A DNA stretch of 64,000 nucleotides from Candidatus Melainabacteria bacterium (GTDB taxonomy: Bacteria; Cyanobacteriota; Vampirovibrionia; Vampirovibrionales; Vampirovibrionaceae): contig CABHPA010000053.1 of the NCBI GenBank assembly GCA_902168245.1, positions 62,001 through 126,000 of the forward strand, in the 5' to 3' direction. Under the pieces are notes generated by a model. That model did not search any database and was not told where the DNA came from. It worked only from the letters and a program-made list of their open reading frames with translations. Every line of letters begins with the position of its first letter. Position 1 is the stretch's first letter. Below, in pieces: positions 1-8,728 of the stretch. The position numbers were made by a program, and so were the translations under genes.

Positions 1-1
1 C

Positions 2-367
2 TTGCACGGACTGGCCAACGAGGTGGAAGCGTTGATGGCCGACATGGACAAGCAAAACCCAGGCAAGGCGCTGGATGTTGCGGTAATGGGCTGCTTTGTG
101 AATGGCCCCGGAGAAGCCGGGCATGCCGATGTGGGCATTGCGGGCGGCGTGGGGCAATACTACATTTTTAAGGGCGAAGAAAAAGTGATGCGGGTGCCGG
201 AACATGAGGCGCTGGATAAATTCAGGGAAGAACTGAAAAAAGCCTATGCCGAGTACGATCCCGCAGCGAAGAAGCACCAGCCCAAAAAAGAAGCCAACTG
301 GCAGACCGCCAACAAGGACGCCGAAACCCTGGCCCTGGAAAAACATCTGGCGGAACTGAACTCCTAG
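2..367 (+). CDS. ispG: IspG (GcpE), C-terminal part, gene truncated by window start
   Basis: This is the 3' end of 4-hydroxy-3-methylbut-2-enyl diphosphate synthase, a cytoplasmic 4Fe-4S enzyme of the MEP isoprenoid pathway. The visible 121 residues include the diagnostic segment MGCFVNGPGEAGHADVGIAG, which carries one of the three cluster cysteines and the conserved NGPGE stretch of the C-terminal reductase-like domain. The other two cysteines and the TIM barrel lie upstream of the window. The tail after the family core is Lys/Glu-rich (about residues 75-121) and is somewhat longer than usual. The reading frame is open from the first bases, so the true start is not in view. Confidence 0.93.
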   Translation: MHGLANEVEALMADMDKQNPGKALDVAVMGCFVNGPGEAGHADVGIAGGVGQYYIFKGEEKVMRVPEHEALDKFREELKKAYAEYDPAAKKHQPKKEANWQTANKDAETLALEKHLAELNS

Positions 368-455
368 TGCCTGCCCGTAAACGCAAATCAATGGCCCAAA
401 GCTGTCTTAAAGAACAGATAAAGGGCTTGCGCCCAGACGAATGATGCTTAACGCG

Positions 456-1085
456 TTAATTTTGCGTGGAAATGGGGGAGGCGGATTGCAGCTCCTCCAG
501 TTTTACCCGGCGCGCGGGAGTGGCGTTATTCAACCGGGCCAGCGTGGCGCGCAATACCTTTAACTGACGACGGGCCTTGCGGACTTCGGATTCGGGGGCT
601 TCCCATATTTTGCCCAGGGAATCCTTAATACGGAAATGCTCCACCAGAACGCCCAGGTCCAATTCCTCCTCTGGCATGGGAATACGCACCAGATCCTTGG
701 CGTTCAAGGCATGCGGCAGGGGATTATCGGTCAAGGCAACCCGAATGAATTCGGTTCCCAGCAAACGCGGTTTGGCATAGCCCACATCCCTCACCACAAT
801 AGGCTCCCGGCCAATATTGGAAACGGTGGCGCACAAGGCCAACTGCCCATCCGGGGTTTGTTCGGCGGCTAATTCCACCTGCAACTTGCCCTGGCGGGCG
901 CGTTCTTTGTAAATATCCCAGCAGAAGTCAAGCAGCTTGAACGCTAACGTGAGCAACAGGCCAATAGAAGTTAAGGCGATGCTGGTGGTACCGACCGGTT
1001 CCTTATCCCACATCTGGTTCAGGATATCTACCGCGTAAACCGGATCGAAAATCAGCTTGTATTGAAGAAAATGAAACGCAAACAT
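456..1085 (-). CDS. hypothetical membrane-anchored protein
   Basis: I do not recognise this 209-residue protein. One hydrophobic segment near residues 35-55 (SIALTSIGLLLTLAFKLLDF) is followed by a soluble region whose hydrophobic/polar alternation suggests a beta-sandwich, and then by a basic helical tail. The likely topology is an N-terminal anchor with the soluble part in the cytoplasm, but the sidedness is not certain. The start chosen is the ATG at 1085, which has a GGAG element nine bases upstream. A TTG five codons earlier would overlap that ribosome-binding site. The gene is convergent with ispG and divides it from the low-complexity array. Confidence 0.7.
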   Translation of the reverse strand: MFAFHFLQYKLIFDPVYAVDILNQMWDKEPVGTTSIALTSIGLLLTLAFKLLDFCWDIYKERARQGKLQVELAAEQTPDGQLALCATVSNIGREPIVVRDVGYAKPRLLGTEFIRVALTDNPLPHALNAKDLVRIPMPEEELDLGVLVEHFRIKDSLGKIWEAPESEVRKARRQLKVLRATLARLNNATPARRVKLEELQSASPISTQN

Positions 1086-1233
1086 GCAAGAGTACTCCAA
1101 ACAGTCCGCTGGCCATTGAACTTGAGAGATCTCAACTAAAGTAACACGAACAGCCCATGCGAAACCAGTTCATTTTGCAATTAGCAGCCCGTTGCCGAGA
1201 AAACCTTATCCTACCCAAACGCCTTGTACGCGC

Positions 1234-2619
1234 TTATGAAGTCCCGGCGGCAGGTGTGCCGGATGAGCCGGAATTACCGCTTTTATTCTTTTCGGTATCT
1301 TTTTGATCCTGCGCATCCTGAGTCAATTGGCCGTTCATGGAGAACTCAGGTTTCATGGTGTCCCGAAATTGCGCTACCGCCTGGCTCAGCGGCGATGAGT
1401 TATACAGAGAGGGACTCAACTGTCCGGGCCGGGCAAAGGCCGAATCATACCGGGACGGATCGCCATACCGGGCCTGATAACCGCCATAGGCGCCTTGCCG
1501 CTGCATAGAAGGACTGCCGTAATAAGGACTCTGCGGATCAAAGCCTCCACCCATAGAGGGATCCATCAGGCTAGGGTCTACCATGGATGGATCGACCATA
1601 CTTGGATCCACCATGCTCGGGTCTACCATGGATGGATCGACCATGCTCGGATCCACCATGCTGGGGTCTACCATGGATGGATCGACCATGCTCGGATCCA
1701 TCATGCTGGGGTCCATCATGGACGGGTCATACTGACCGCCCGCCTGCGGATCAAACTGCGAGGAATCCAGGCCATAAATCAAAGCGTCATCCCGACCTGG
1801 CTCCCCATTCAACACATCCACGTATTGCAGCAGTTGCAGCAATTCTTCGCGGGTGGGCAACTGGTTCGCAGAAGGCAACGATCCGCTACCGGAACCCATC
1901 GGCATCATATCTATCGGCATGCCGGAATGTGGCATGGATGTTTGCGGCATCGCTAAGTTGGCGGCTTGCATAAACGGATTGGCGGTTTGCTGCTGCGGGT
2001 AAGCCAACCCCATATTGCCTGATCCGTATGAACCCGACGAGTAAGCGGGATTCATCATTTGCAGCATATTGTTAGGCTGCTGCATGGCCAACGACGTATT
2101 CAGCCCCGCCTGGGCCGCCGGATACCCGCCGGTATTATACGCCGCAGCGCCGGAAGATTGCGGCATTTGCAAACTGGCAGTCTGCATAAAGGGGTTATTC
2201 ATCCCGCCTTGCAGGGCAGCCGGGTAACTGGCGCCCACATTGAAACCAGCACCGCCCAGGGGCTGCTGAACAACACCATAATTTGCGCCATAACCTGGCA
2301 TTTGCGTCGCCATAGCCGGAGCCGTGTAATAGCCGCTTGCGGCTGGATACGTCACGCTTGAAAACGGGGTCGATACAAAAGACGGCGACTGTAATACCGA
2401 CAATTGAGGCATCGACATGCCCGGGTTGCTAAAGCCGATTTGACCCTGGGGATAACCGAGGCCGCCGCCCATATAGGGTTGCGTCAGGGTGGTGCTATAG
2501 GTGTTCGTCACCTGCACCGTTGCGACAGGCGCGCCGCTATAGGCAAAGCCGCCGCCATATCCCGCGCCATACCCAGATGGATACATGGGGTTATTAAAGC
2601 TGTATCCGTAAACTCCCAT
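1234..2619 (-). CDS. low-complexity Gly/Met/Gln/Pro-rich protein with DPSMV pentapeptide array
   Basis: This is a 461-residue protein of unknown function and the last member of an eight-gene same-strand array. The N-terminal 250 residues are rich in Gly, Tyr, Met, Gln and Ala and contain a duplicated block NPFMQ(T/A)A(S/N)L(Q/A)MPQ near residues 141-155 and 213-227. A short helical island (REELLQLLQYVDVL) precedes twelve tandem pentapeptides of DPSM(V/M) type. The C-terminus is charged and Ser/Gly-rich. There is no signal peptide and no cysteine-rich region. The N-terminal stretch around TVQVTNTYSTTLTQPYMGGG resembles that of the array protein at 11035. AGAGG eight bases before the ATG supports the start. 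A surface, matrix or exported role is inference only. Confidence 0.75.
   Translation of the reverse strand: MGVYGYSFNNPMYPSGYGAGYGGGFAYSGAPVATVQVTNTYSTTLTQPYMGGGLGYPQGQIGFSNPGMSMPQLSVLQSPSFVSTPFSSVTYPAASGYYTAPAMATQMPGYGANYGVVQQPLGGAGFNVGASYPAALQGGMNNPFMQTASLQMPQSSGAAAYNTGGYPAAQAGLNTSLAMQQPNNMLQMMNPAYSSGSYGSGNMGLAYPQQQTANPFMQAANLAMPQTSMPHSGMPIDMMPMGSGSGSLPSANQLPTREELLQLLQYVDVLNGEPGRDDALIYGLDSSQFDPQAGGQYDPSMMDPSMMDPSMVDPSMVDPSMVDPSMVDPSMVDPSMVDPSMVDPSMVDPSLMDPSMGGGFDPQSPYYGSPSMQRQGAYGGYQARYGDPSRYDSAFARPGQLSPSLYNSSPLSQAVAQFRDTMKPEFSMNGQLTQDAQDQKDTEKNKSGNSGSSGTPAAGTS
1558..1727 (-). repeat. 15-bp in-frame tandem repeat encoding DPSM(V/M)
   Basis: About twelve 15-bp units encode two DPSMM, eight DPSMV and two variant pentapeptides. 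A 45-bp higher-order pattern of three alternating unit variants is visible, so the array probably grew by unequal recombination or slippage of the longer block. The frame is kept throughout. Confidence 0.9.
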
Positions 2620-2805
2620 TGAAACAACCTCTTTTGGATTTCTTCTGGTCCACTTCCCGAAAAATCAAATCATTGAGCATCGTTTGAATTGTTTTATATT
2701 GCCAAATGAGCGCTTATGTCCTGCAAGTCCGTTTCAGATCAGTCCGGTTCTTTTCCCACACCTCGTTTCAGACCTGAATCCCTGCCAATATTCAATCACA
2801 ATAAT

Positions 2806-2834
2806 ATAAAAACAATTATTTGATATTTGATGCT
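2806..2834 (-). promoter_or_regulatory. GGCAAT/TGTTTTTAT-type promoter box, weak upstream half
   Basis: The minus strand reads AGCATC, 14 nt, then TGTTTTTAT, with the same geometry as the other boxes described here. The upstream hexamer matches only the central GCA. It lies about 185 bases before the ATG at 2619 and would give a long leader. The rest of the 2620-3082 interval holds only this site and the terminator of the next gene upstream. Confidence 0.6.
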
Positions 2835-2932
2835 AGCAGTTTGCTAACTTATTAAGCTTTATTACCAATCCGTTCAATACTGCGCCATCCCGTCATGGCC
2901 GCCATACGCAATTAACCCCGTATGCCCATCCA

Positions 2933-2966
2933 TAAAAAAATACCGGCCACATAACGAGCCGGTATT
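2933..2966 (-). terminator. rho-independent terminator of the 3083-3586 gene
   Basis: A nine-base-pair stem (AATACCGGC/GCCGGTATT) with a ten-base loop is followed on the minus strand by seven or more T residues. It lies about 115 bases after the stop codon. Confidence 0.85.
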
Positions 2967-3082
2967 TCAGCGTATTGTTTTTTGAATTCCCCATTCCATC
3001 TATTCAGATATACCCGCCATTTTGTCGTTCCCACCATCTCGATTCAGTACCGTAATACCAGCGACACTTACCTTTTAAGTAC

Positions 3083-3586
3083 TCAGGCAGCCTGGGGATG
3101 CCCGGCATTGCCTTGCCCGTTACTATTGGAATGAGCGGAGGTCGAAGATGACTCCTCAGTGACCTCCGGCGGCTCTGTTTGCTCGGACTCGGCAGCCGAA
3201 CCCGGAAACCATTGATGCGCCAGCTTGCTGAACATCAGCCCGGAAAATATGCCTTTCATGAAATCCAGCAACGCCGATGCCTGGGCCAGACTGGAATTAG
3301 GCCCACCGGCAGGCGGCGCGCAATACCCTTGCGCGCCGGGAGCGCCATAAGGGGCCACCGCAGGCATTGGCAACGACATACTGTTTATTGCGCCGGAAGC
3401 AGGCGCAAAGGAAGAACCACCCCAACCCATACTGCCCAACCCTGGTTCAGCCGCCAAAGATACTTGCGGATTTGTAAAACCAAACGGATCAACCCCGCTG
3501 CCCGGCGCAGGAAGAATCATTTCCCCCATAGGTTCCACACCGGAGGCAACCGGGTTAAAGCCGGAATTGCTTAATGGAAATACCAT
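3083..3586 (-). CDS. low-complexity array protein with single hydrophobic helix
   Basis: This is a 167-residue protein of unknown function belonging to the array. Residues 1-105 are Gly/Pro/Ser/Ala-rich. A hydrophobic helix of the kind FMKGIFSGLMFSKLAHQWF follows at about residues 108-126, and the tail is acidic and Ser/Asn-rich. This order (disordered Gly-rich part, one hydrophobic helix, acidic tail) matches a shortened version of the 4067, 6861 and 8729 proteins. I chose the ATG at 3586 because AGGAGG stands nine bases before it. Longer starts at 3619 or 3622 would put the ribosome-binding site inside the coding region. There is no signal peptide. Confidence 0.75.
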   Translation of the reverse strand: MVFPLSNSGFNPVASGVEPMGEMILPAPGSGVDPFGFTNPQVSLAAEPGLGSMGWGGSSFAPASGAINSMSLPMPAVAPYGAPGAQGYCAPPAGGPNSSLAQASALLDFMKGIFSGLMFSKLAHQWFPGSAAESEQTEPPEVTEESSSTSAHSNSNGQGNAGHPQAA

Positions 3587-3788
3587 TGTCTCTTCCTCCT
3601 CAACATCCAATCTTCCCATCAAATCTTTTTCAATACGTGGTTTGGTATCCTACAGACTTCCGGCCTTTATGAATGCGTATTAAAAGCCAAAGCAAAACGC
3701 ATACCGTATGAATACCACTCAACCATCTATCTTCTACTTCCTATCCCATCCACAAGACAAACCCATGAACGACAAGTCTTATATATTA

Positions 3789-3817
3789 ATAAAAAATAAA
3801 TCCTGCATTAAATTGCC
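3789..3817 (-). promoter_or_regulatory. GGCAAT-N14-TGTTTTTAT-type promoter box
   Basis: The minus strand reads GGCAAT, 14 nt, then ATTTTTTAT. It lies about 200 bases upstream of the ATG at 3586 and is the only promoter-like site I see in the 3587-4000 interval, which is otherwise A/T-rich and without a gene. Confidence 0.75.
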
Positions 3818-3999
3818 CATTTTTAACATTTATTTTCAAAAAAGCAGAGAAAAAAACCATACAGATACTAAATTTAACCCTATACAAAAACAATAGGCGC
3901 ACTATCAAACAGGCCACTTATTATCATTCTAGCGCCTGCAAAATAACCGCTTTGCAGAAACAAGCCCCAAACGATTATCCCATCCAAAGCGAGAAGCTT

Positions 4000-4044
4000 T
4001 AAAAAGTCTTATCCCGCCAATCATTGAAATGACTGACGGGATAA
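4000..4044 (-). terminator. terminator of the 4067-6463 gene
   Basis: An imperfect stem (TTATCCCG.../...CGGGATAA) of roughly 15 pairs starts about 20 bases after the stop codon. A short T run follows on the minus strand. Confidence 0.75.
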
Positions 4045-4066
4045 TAGTCGGTTTTACAGAGTGAGT

Positions 4067-6463
4067 TTATGCATAATCTTTCAACGAATTGTTTTTAACG
4101 TTCGAAGGTTCCAATTTATCATCCGTAACGTTTAACAGCTTTTGCTCAAAGGTAGACTTTTTAATTTTCCAATCCGTGCCATTAATAGCACACCACAAGG
4201 TATCTTTCTCACCAGTACCGCCCTGCTTGGTATTAATCATGTAATTCAACGCGGCTTTTTGTTCAGCGGTGTACTTACCGGAGCGATCAGCCAAGGCCGC
4301 TCTCATGTCTTCATCACCGATAATGCCGTCCTTGTCTCCGCCTTCCGAGGCTGTATCCACCTGATCGTAGATCTGATCGAGAATTGCAATTGCGCGTCGG
4401 TTAGCATCTACTGAAGGCGTACCAAAACCATAATCAACATTTTCACCTTGAGTTGCCGCATCGCCAATCACATCAAGCTGGATATAATCATCATCAGATT
4501 GATCAAGTTTATCCAGTGTATTGAACTGATCCTTATGATCCACGATGTATTGCAGAGCGCCTTTGACTTTAGGATCCAGGCCGTCCTTATTGACAGCATT
4601 GGTAATATCGCGGAAAGAAATCGTTTTCTTATCCGGGAACAGGGTGCCAACCTGGCCATTCAGGATTTTCATGGCGCCTTTCATATCAGTCGGCTGCCCT
4701 GATTTGTCAGTCTGACCTTGATAATCAGTTGCCCAACTATTCAGGGTATCCTTGCTGATGAAGCCATCATTGGACTCATTGACAGTTGAAGTGGCAGAAT
4801 CATCTTTTTCTGATTTATCCAACTTGCCAATGGTAGCATTGTCTTTCATGAACTTGGCTGCTTTCTTTATCTCATCAGTAATACTCTTGTCATGGCTGTT
4901 GATAATAGCATCCAGATCTTCATTACTCAGCTTGTTATCGCCTTTACCATTACGATTCTTATTCTTGGGATCATCCAAACCGTCAAACTTGCCGAAGTTT
5001 GTGTTCAGCGTCTTGATAGCCTGCTCTTCCGTCACCCCGGACGTATCAATGTCAGCAGCAGGCGTACCGCCAGGCTGACCCGTACCCTGGGTAATATCCG
5101 GATCCTGATAAGCCGCTGTAATATTTTCCATTGAAACGCCATCAGTGGTATCCAGTTCATCCAACTGCGTAAACAACCCGGACTTCCGCAAGTACTTGGC
5201 CAGATTTTTCACTGCAGGATCTGCATCTTCACTAGAGGCGGCACGGCTTAATTCAGCCATGGTTAAATGCCCATCCACTTTTCCACCATGCCCGTCGGCA
5301 CCAGCCTGTTCAATGTCATCAAATTTATCGGATAATTGATCCAGAGCGGTAATATTATCGACAATTTCCACATCGTTGCCGTCGCCGCCGGTCAGCGTGT
5401 CGTTGCCATGGCCGCCGGTCAAACTATCGGTAGAGGCATCACCCTGCACAATAGAGGTGGTCTGCAACGCCTTGCCCAAGTCATCTTCGGTAAACACCCC
5501 ATCGCCAGGACGGGTCAGTTTTTCCAGTTGCTTGAACAGGCCGGGGTTTTCCTTGGTGATATATTCGGCTGCCGCTTTCACGTCCGCATTTTTAGACGTG
5601 CGAGCCGCGCGCGATAAATCCAGAAAGCTAATGTTGCCATCGGCGCCGCCAATAGCCTTAAAGTTTTTGGAGTCGGCGATAATATCCAGCGCGGTAGCGT
5701 TATCCGCCACTTCCCCGCCAGTATCCCCCGAACCATCTGTAGCAGGATCGCCTGCGGCAGGATCCACCGGAGGCTCATTCCCACCCGGATTCAGGAATTG
5801 TTGGAACAGCTTCATTTGAATCAGCATCATAAACATCTGCTTGATTGGGTTTTGAGGCTGCTGCTGTTGTTGCGGCGCAGGCGGGTAGAAACCACCGCCG
5901 GGCGGCATAGGCCCACCCATGGGATTACCACCCATCGCCATTCCGCCAAACGGATCCATGCCCATCGGCGGGGGCATAACGCCAGGGGGGGCAAATCCAC
6001 CACCTTGCATCCCGCCAAACGGATCCAGACCTATCGGCATACCAGTCATCGGGTCAATACCAGTCGGCATTCCGGTTGAACCTGCCATCAAGGGCATGCC
6101 CGTCATCGGGTCAATTCCCATCGGCATGCTGCCACCAAGGGGCATGCCCGTCATTGGATCAATTCCCATCGGCATACTGCCGCCAAGGGGCATACCCGTC
6201 ATCGGGTCAACGCCCATCGGCATGCTGCCACCAAGGGGCATACCCGTCATTGGGTCAATTCCCATCGGAGGCATGCCTGAAAATGGATCCAGTCCCATTC
6301 CACCCATCCCCATGGAATTCATACCGGGGAACAACCCTGGCACACCCATCGCCATAGGCGGCTGACCGCCAAACGCACCGGGAACCCCTGACATATCCAC
6401 CGACATAAAGGGGTTCGGCACCGGACCTGTTGGATATCCCGAATAACTTACTGGAAAAGACAT
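4067..6463 (-). CDS. large modular protein: Gly/Met/Pro repeats, hydrophobic helix, RTX nonapeptides, acidic EF-hand-like modules
   Basis: This 798-residue protein is the largest in the array, and I recognise no named family. Order of parts: a Pro/Gly/Met-rich N-terminus with NPF at 17-19; 16-residue repeats DPMTGMPLGGSMPMG(I/V) at about 63-139; a Met/Gln-rich hydrophobic helix at about 206-224; then five or more acidic modules of roughly 85-110 residues. Each module has a Asp/Gly-rich turn resembling an EF-hand or dockerin loop and a segment like AAxYIxxNPxLFxxLD. Two RTX-type nonapeptides (GGHGNDTLT, GGDGNDVEI) lie near 348-365. Calcium binding and export are inferred. The ATG at 6463 has AGGAG eight bases upstream and is preferred over the in-frame GTG at 6472. 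Confidence 0.78.
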   Translation of the reverse strand: MSFPVSYSGYPTGPVPNPFMSVDMSGVPGAFGGQPPMAMGVPGLFPGMNSMGMGGMGLDPFSGMPPMGIDPMTGMPLGGSMPMGVDPMTGMPLGGSMPMGIDPMTGMPLGGSMPMGIDPMTGMPLMAGSTGMPTGIDPMTGMPIGLDPFGGMQGGGFAPPGVMPPPMGMDPFGGMAMGGNPMGGPMPPGGGFYPPAPQQQQQPQNPIKQMFMMLIQMKLFQQFLNPGGNEPPVDPAAGDPATDGSGDTGGEVADNATALDIIADSKNFKAIGGADGNISFLDLSRAARTSKNADVKAAAEYITKENPGLFKQLEKLTRPGDGVFTEDDLGKALQTTSIVQGDASTDSLTGGHGNDTLTGGDGNDVEIVDNITALDQLSDKFDDIEQAGADGHGGKVDGHLTMAELSRAASSEDADPAVKNLAKYLRKSGLFTQLDELDTTDGVSMENITAAYQDPDITQGTGQPGGTPAADIDTSGVTEEQAIKTLNTNFGKFDGLDDPKNKNRNGKGDNKLSNEDLDAIINSHDKSITDEIKKAAKFMKDNATIGKLDKSEKDDSATSTVNESNDGFISKDTLNSWATDYQGQTDKSGQPTDMKGAMKILNGQVGTLFPDKKTISFRDITNAVNKDGLDPKVKGALQYIVDHKDQFNTLDKLDQSDDDYIQLDVIGDAATQGENVDYGFGTPSVDANRRAIAILDQIYDQVDTASEGGDKDGIIGDEDMRAALADRSGKYTAEQKAALNYMINTKQGGTGEKDTLWCAINGTDWKIKKSTFEQKLLNVTDDKLEPSNVKNNSLKDYA
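6045..6275 (-). repeat. 48-bp in-frame tandem repeat
   Basis: Four to five copies of a 48-bp unit encode DPMTGMPLGGSMPMG(I/V). Successive copies begin near 6246, 6198, 6150 and 6102. A final copy near 6045 is offset by 57 bp because of a three-codon insertion. Confidence 0.88.
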
Positions 6464-6691
6464 CTTTCTCACTCCTAACTACAAACCGACTACTCAAATC
6501 TCTTGGACGTTTAAACCTGCTTACCGGGAAATTTACGAGGATATGAAAAACCTGGCACCCCAAGCGGTTTAATTGCCACCTTGCTAATCAACCTTTTCAT
6601 TCAGCCGGATCGTTCACACGGGCAAAATACCCAACAGCCGAATGAAACGTCAATTAAACAGTCTACTCACTACCTACAAGTCTACATAATA

Positions 6692-6720
6692 ATAAAAACA
6701 TTCCGCTAGCAAAAATTGCG
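6692..6720 (-). promoter_or_regulatory. GGCAAT-N14-TGTTTTTAT-type promoter box
   Basis: The minus strand reads CGCAAT, 14 nt, then TGTTTTTAT. It is followed 15 nt later by GTAGGTAGTGAG (6666-6677), a leader element that recurs in this array. The predicted leader to the ATG at 6463 is about 220 bases. Confidence 0.82.
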
Positions 6721-6792
6721 TATTTTTCGAAAAAAATTTTTTCCACGGGTCAACAAATATCGTGTTGCGCCAATCATTTAACCCTCCATAAA

Positions 6793-6823
6793 TAAAAAAC
6801 CCCGCTTGGCTTATCAAGCGGGG
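6793..6823 (-). terminator. terminator of the 6861-7853 gene
   Basis: A perfect nine-pair stem CCCCGCTTG/CAAGCGGGG with a six-base loop is followed by six T residues on the minus strand. Confidence 0.92.
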
Positions 6824-6860
6824 CTTATATTTTAAATCAGTACTCAGTCAATTTTTCAGA

Positions 6861-7853
6861 TTATTTATTATTACTGATATATGTAGTCAAATCTGCCTGA
6901 ACCACTGCTTCTTTGTCACCGAACAGTTCATCCACCGCATCTTGATCGCTGAGGAGCTTCAGGGCGGCAGCCTGGACTTCAGGATCTTTCAGCTTGCTGT
7001 TGCCAGCCTTGCCTAACGCTATATCCTTCAGGTCATCCAGCGTAAAGCCGTCAGCAGCAGTTCCACTTAACGAAGACAATTGGGTATATACCTTGTTAAG
7101 TGATTTGGCAGCAGATTCATTATCATCCACGCTTTCCAGGTTCTCAATATCCAGCTTGGTGGTAGACCAATCCGTATCCAGCACACTGGTCTTGAACCCT
7201 TTGTTCGGACTACTGCCTGATTTCAGGCACAGCAGGTTGTACAGTTCAGGGTTGTCGACCATCGTTTTCGCCGCATCGACCACCTCTTGCGGGGCATCCG
7301 TCGGCGGGCTTTTCACGAATTTCTTGAGTTCCTTCAGCGTGACTTTGCCGTTTTTGGAAGGCAGGTCACTTGAGTAAACACCCAGAATATTCAACGCACC
7401 GGAGTTGGTTTTCGGATCCTCACCCTGGATCGCTTCCAGGTTGGGATCACCCGGAGGCTGGGTACTATCGTGGCCGCCAGGAGTACTCCCGTGGGTGCCA
7501 TCGGTTGAATTGGGATCATCCACGTTCGGGTCTTCAGTGGGAGGCACCTGGGTATCGGTCGGGCCACCCAGTCCGCCATTCATGAACGCGGTAATAAATA
7601 ATTGCATAAACTGCCCAATTAACGCGGTAAACCCGGAGTTATCCCCACCACCCGAATATTGCGGCGGTGGTGGTGGCGGAGGGCAATAAGGGGGCATTCC
7701 GTAATTAAACGAAGGGGATTGGTAGCCGCCGCCGTAAGCCGGAGGGGGGAATCCATAACCTTGCTGCTGCACCGCCGGTTGTGGGCCAGGCGGGGGCATC
7801 ATGCCGGAATACGACGAATAGCTTGAAAAACCGTTTGGATCTATGAAACTCAT
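6861..7853 (-). CDS. array protein: Gly/Pro-rich head, hydrophobic helix, EF-hand-like acidic domain
   Basis: This is a 330-residue protein of unknown function. Residues 1-70 are Pro/Gly/Tyr/Gln-rich. A hydrophobic helix (FTALIGQFMQLFITAFM) lies at about 72-88, and an Asp/Pro/Gly linker with a degenerate GGHDST motif follows. The C-terminal 190 residues form two acidic modules with loops such as NGKVTLKELKKF and ADGFTLDDLKDI. The C-terminal half is clearly paralogous to the 8729 protein, sharing LYNLLCLKSGS and QAAALK(L/V)LSDQD. RBS AAAGGAG precedes the ATG. I see no promoter box of its own in the 120 bases upstream, so it may be co-transcribed with the 7975 gene. Confidence 0.8.
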   Translation of the reverse strand: MSFIDPNGFSSYSSYSGMMPPPGPQPAVQQQGYGFPPPAYGGGYQSPSFNYGMPPYCPPPPPPPQYSGGGDNSGFTALIGQFMQLFITAFMNGGLGGPTDTQVPPTEDPNVDDPNSTDGTHGSTPGGHDSTQPPGDPNLEAIQGEDPKTNSGALNILGVYSSDLPSKNGKVTLKELKKFVKSPPTDAPQEVVDAAKTMVDNPELYNLLCLKSGSSPNKGFKTSVLDTDWSTTKLDIENLESVDDNESAAKSLNKVYTQLSSLSGTAADGFTLDDLKDIALGKAGNSKLKDPEVQAAALKLLSDQDAVDELFGDKEAVVQADLTTYISNNK

Positions 7854-7974
7854 CTTTTCTCTACTCCTTTACTACCTACTACTTCAGACTTCTGCATTGC
7901 TTTTAATAATTTTCAAAACTGTCTGCTGTGCTTTTAAACTCACTACCCACTTTGTTCTCTGGGAATTAATCCGT

Positions 7975-8343
7975 TTAAAACCATCCACCCCGGTATCCAA
8001 ATTGCGGCCCCATCGGTGACCCCATTGACTGCCCCATCATGCCGGGGTAAGGGGCGGGAGGCAAACTGGGCGGAATATAAGCCCGAAACATTGTTTGTGT
8101 GTAACCAGTCACAATTCTGCCGCCGGGCGGCAGGAAAAACTGCCCGTAAGGCTGTTGTTGACCAGGGAAACCTCCATAAGGAGACATCATGGTTTGTTGT
8201 TGCGGAAACTGCCCCATAGGCTGCTGTCCGCCCAAACCGGCCAGTTGATTGGCGCCGCCTTGAACCAGCAACGAAGACTGGGATACGGTCGTCAATAACG
8301 ACGGCAGCATTGATGATGTCATTCCATTTGGACTATTTAACAT
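7975..8343 (-). CDS. small Gln/Pro/Gly-rich array protein
   Basis: This is a 122-residue protein of unknown function. It begins with a short Ser/Leu-rich amphipathic stretch, continues through a Gln/Gly/Pro-rich middle (GQFPQQQTMMSPYGGFPGQQQ), and ends in PPGGRIVTGYTQTMFRAYIPPS and a Gly/Met-rich tail. The aromatic/Thr stretch loosely recalls the TQPF region of the 11035 and 1234 proteins. RBS AAGGAG lies before the ATG. No terminator separates it from the next gene (6861-7853), 121 bases downstream, so the two probably form one transcript. Confidence 0.7.
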   Translation of the reverse strand: MLNSPNGMTSSMLPSLLTTVSQSSLLVQGGANQLAGLGGQQPMGQFPQQQTMMSPYGGFPGQQQPYGQFFLPPGGRIVTGYTQTMFRAYIPPSLPPAPYPGMMGQSMGSPMGPQFGYRGGWF

Positions 8344-8528
8344 GTTCCTTCTACTCCTTCCGGTGATTCTTCCTTGAAACCCACAAACAGAACCAATCTG
8401 TCCTTATGATTGAGCTATGGCGCGTTCTGCCTTTATTTGCGGTAAAACAGACACCATTCGAAGAATCAATTAACCTCTACTCATCAACCATCTAACTCAG
8501 ATCGTTCTTCCACACTACCTACATATAA

Positions 8529-8557
8529 ATAAAAACAAACAAAAAGGTATAATTGCC
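8529..8557 (-). promoter_or_regulatory. GGCAAT-N14-TGTTTTTAT promoter box (exact consensus)
   Basis: The minus strand reads GGCAAT, 14 nt, then TGTTTTTAT. It is followed by the leader element GTAGGTAGTG at 8514-8523. The distance to the ATG at 8343 is about 185 bases. The 8344-8728 interval holds only this site and the terminator at 8679. Confidence 0.85.
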
Positions 8558-8678
8558 TTTTAAAAGCCGTTTATTACCATTATTTACAAACTTATAAATC
8601 CCTATGGATAATGAATTTACCAACCAATTACCATTATCGGAATCACCTTATAAATGACTTAAAAAAGCAGACGAAAAC

Positions 8679-8711
8679 AAAAAAACCCCGTCATTTTTAT
8701 TGACGGGGTTT
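8679..8711 (-). terminator. terminator of the 8729-9643 gene
   Basis: A stem AAACCCCGTCA/TGACGGGGTTT with a short A/T loop is followed by T residues on the minus strand, directly after the stop codon. Confidence 0.92.
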
Positions 8712-8728
8712 CGTATTTTTTCAGCAAT

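Noticed and set aside
1558-1727. Regular 15/45-bp spacing that could suggest a CRISPR-like array
   Set aside because: There are no unique spacers. The units are contiguous, multiples of three, and in frame with the surrounding protein.
5376-6365. Repetitive plus-strand open frames opposite the 4067 gene
   Set aside because: They mirror the minisatellite and low-complexity coding sequence. The promoter, ribosome-binding site and terminator all point to the minus strand.
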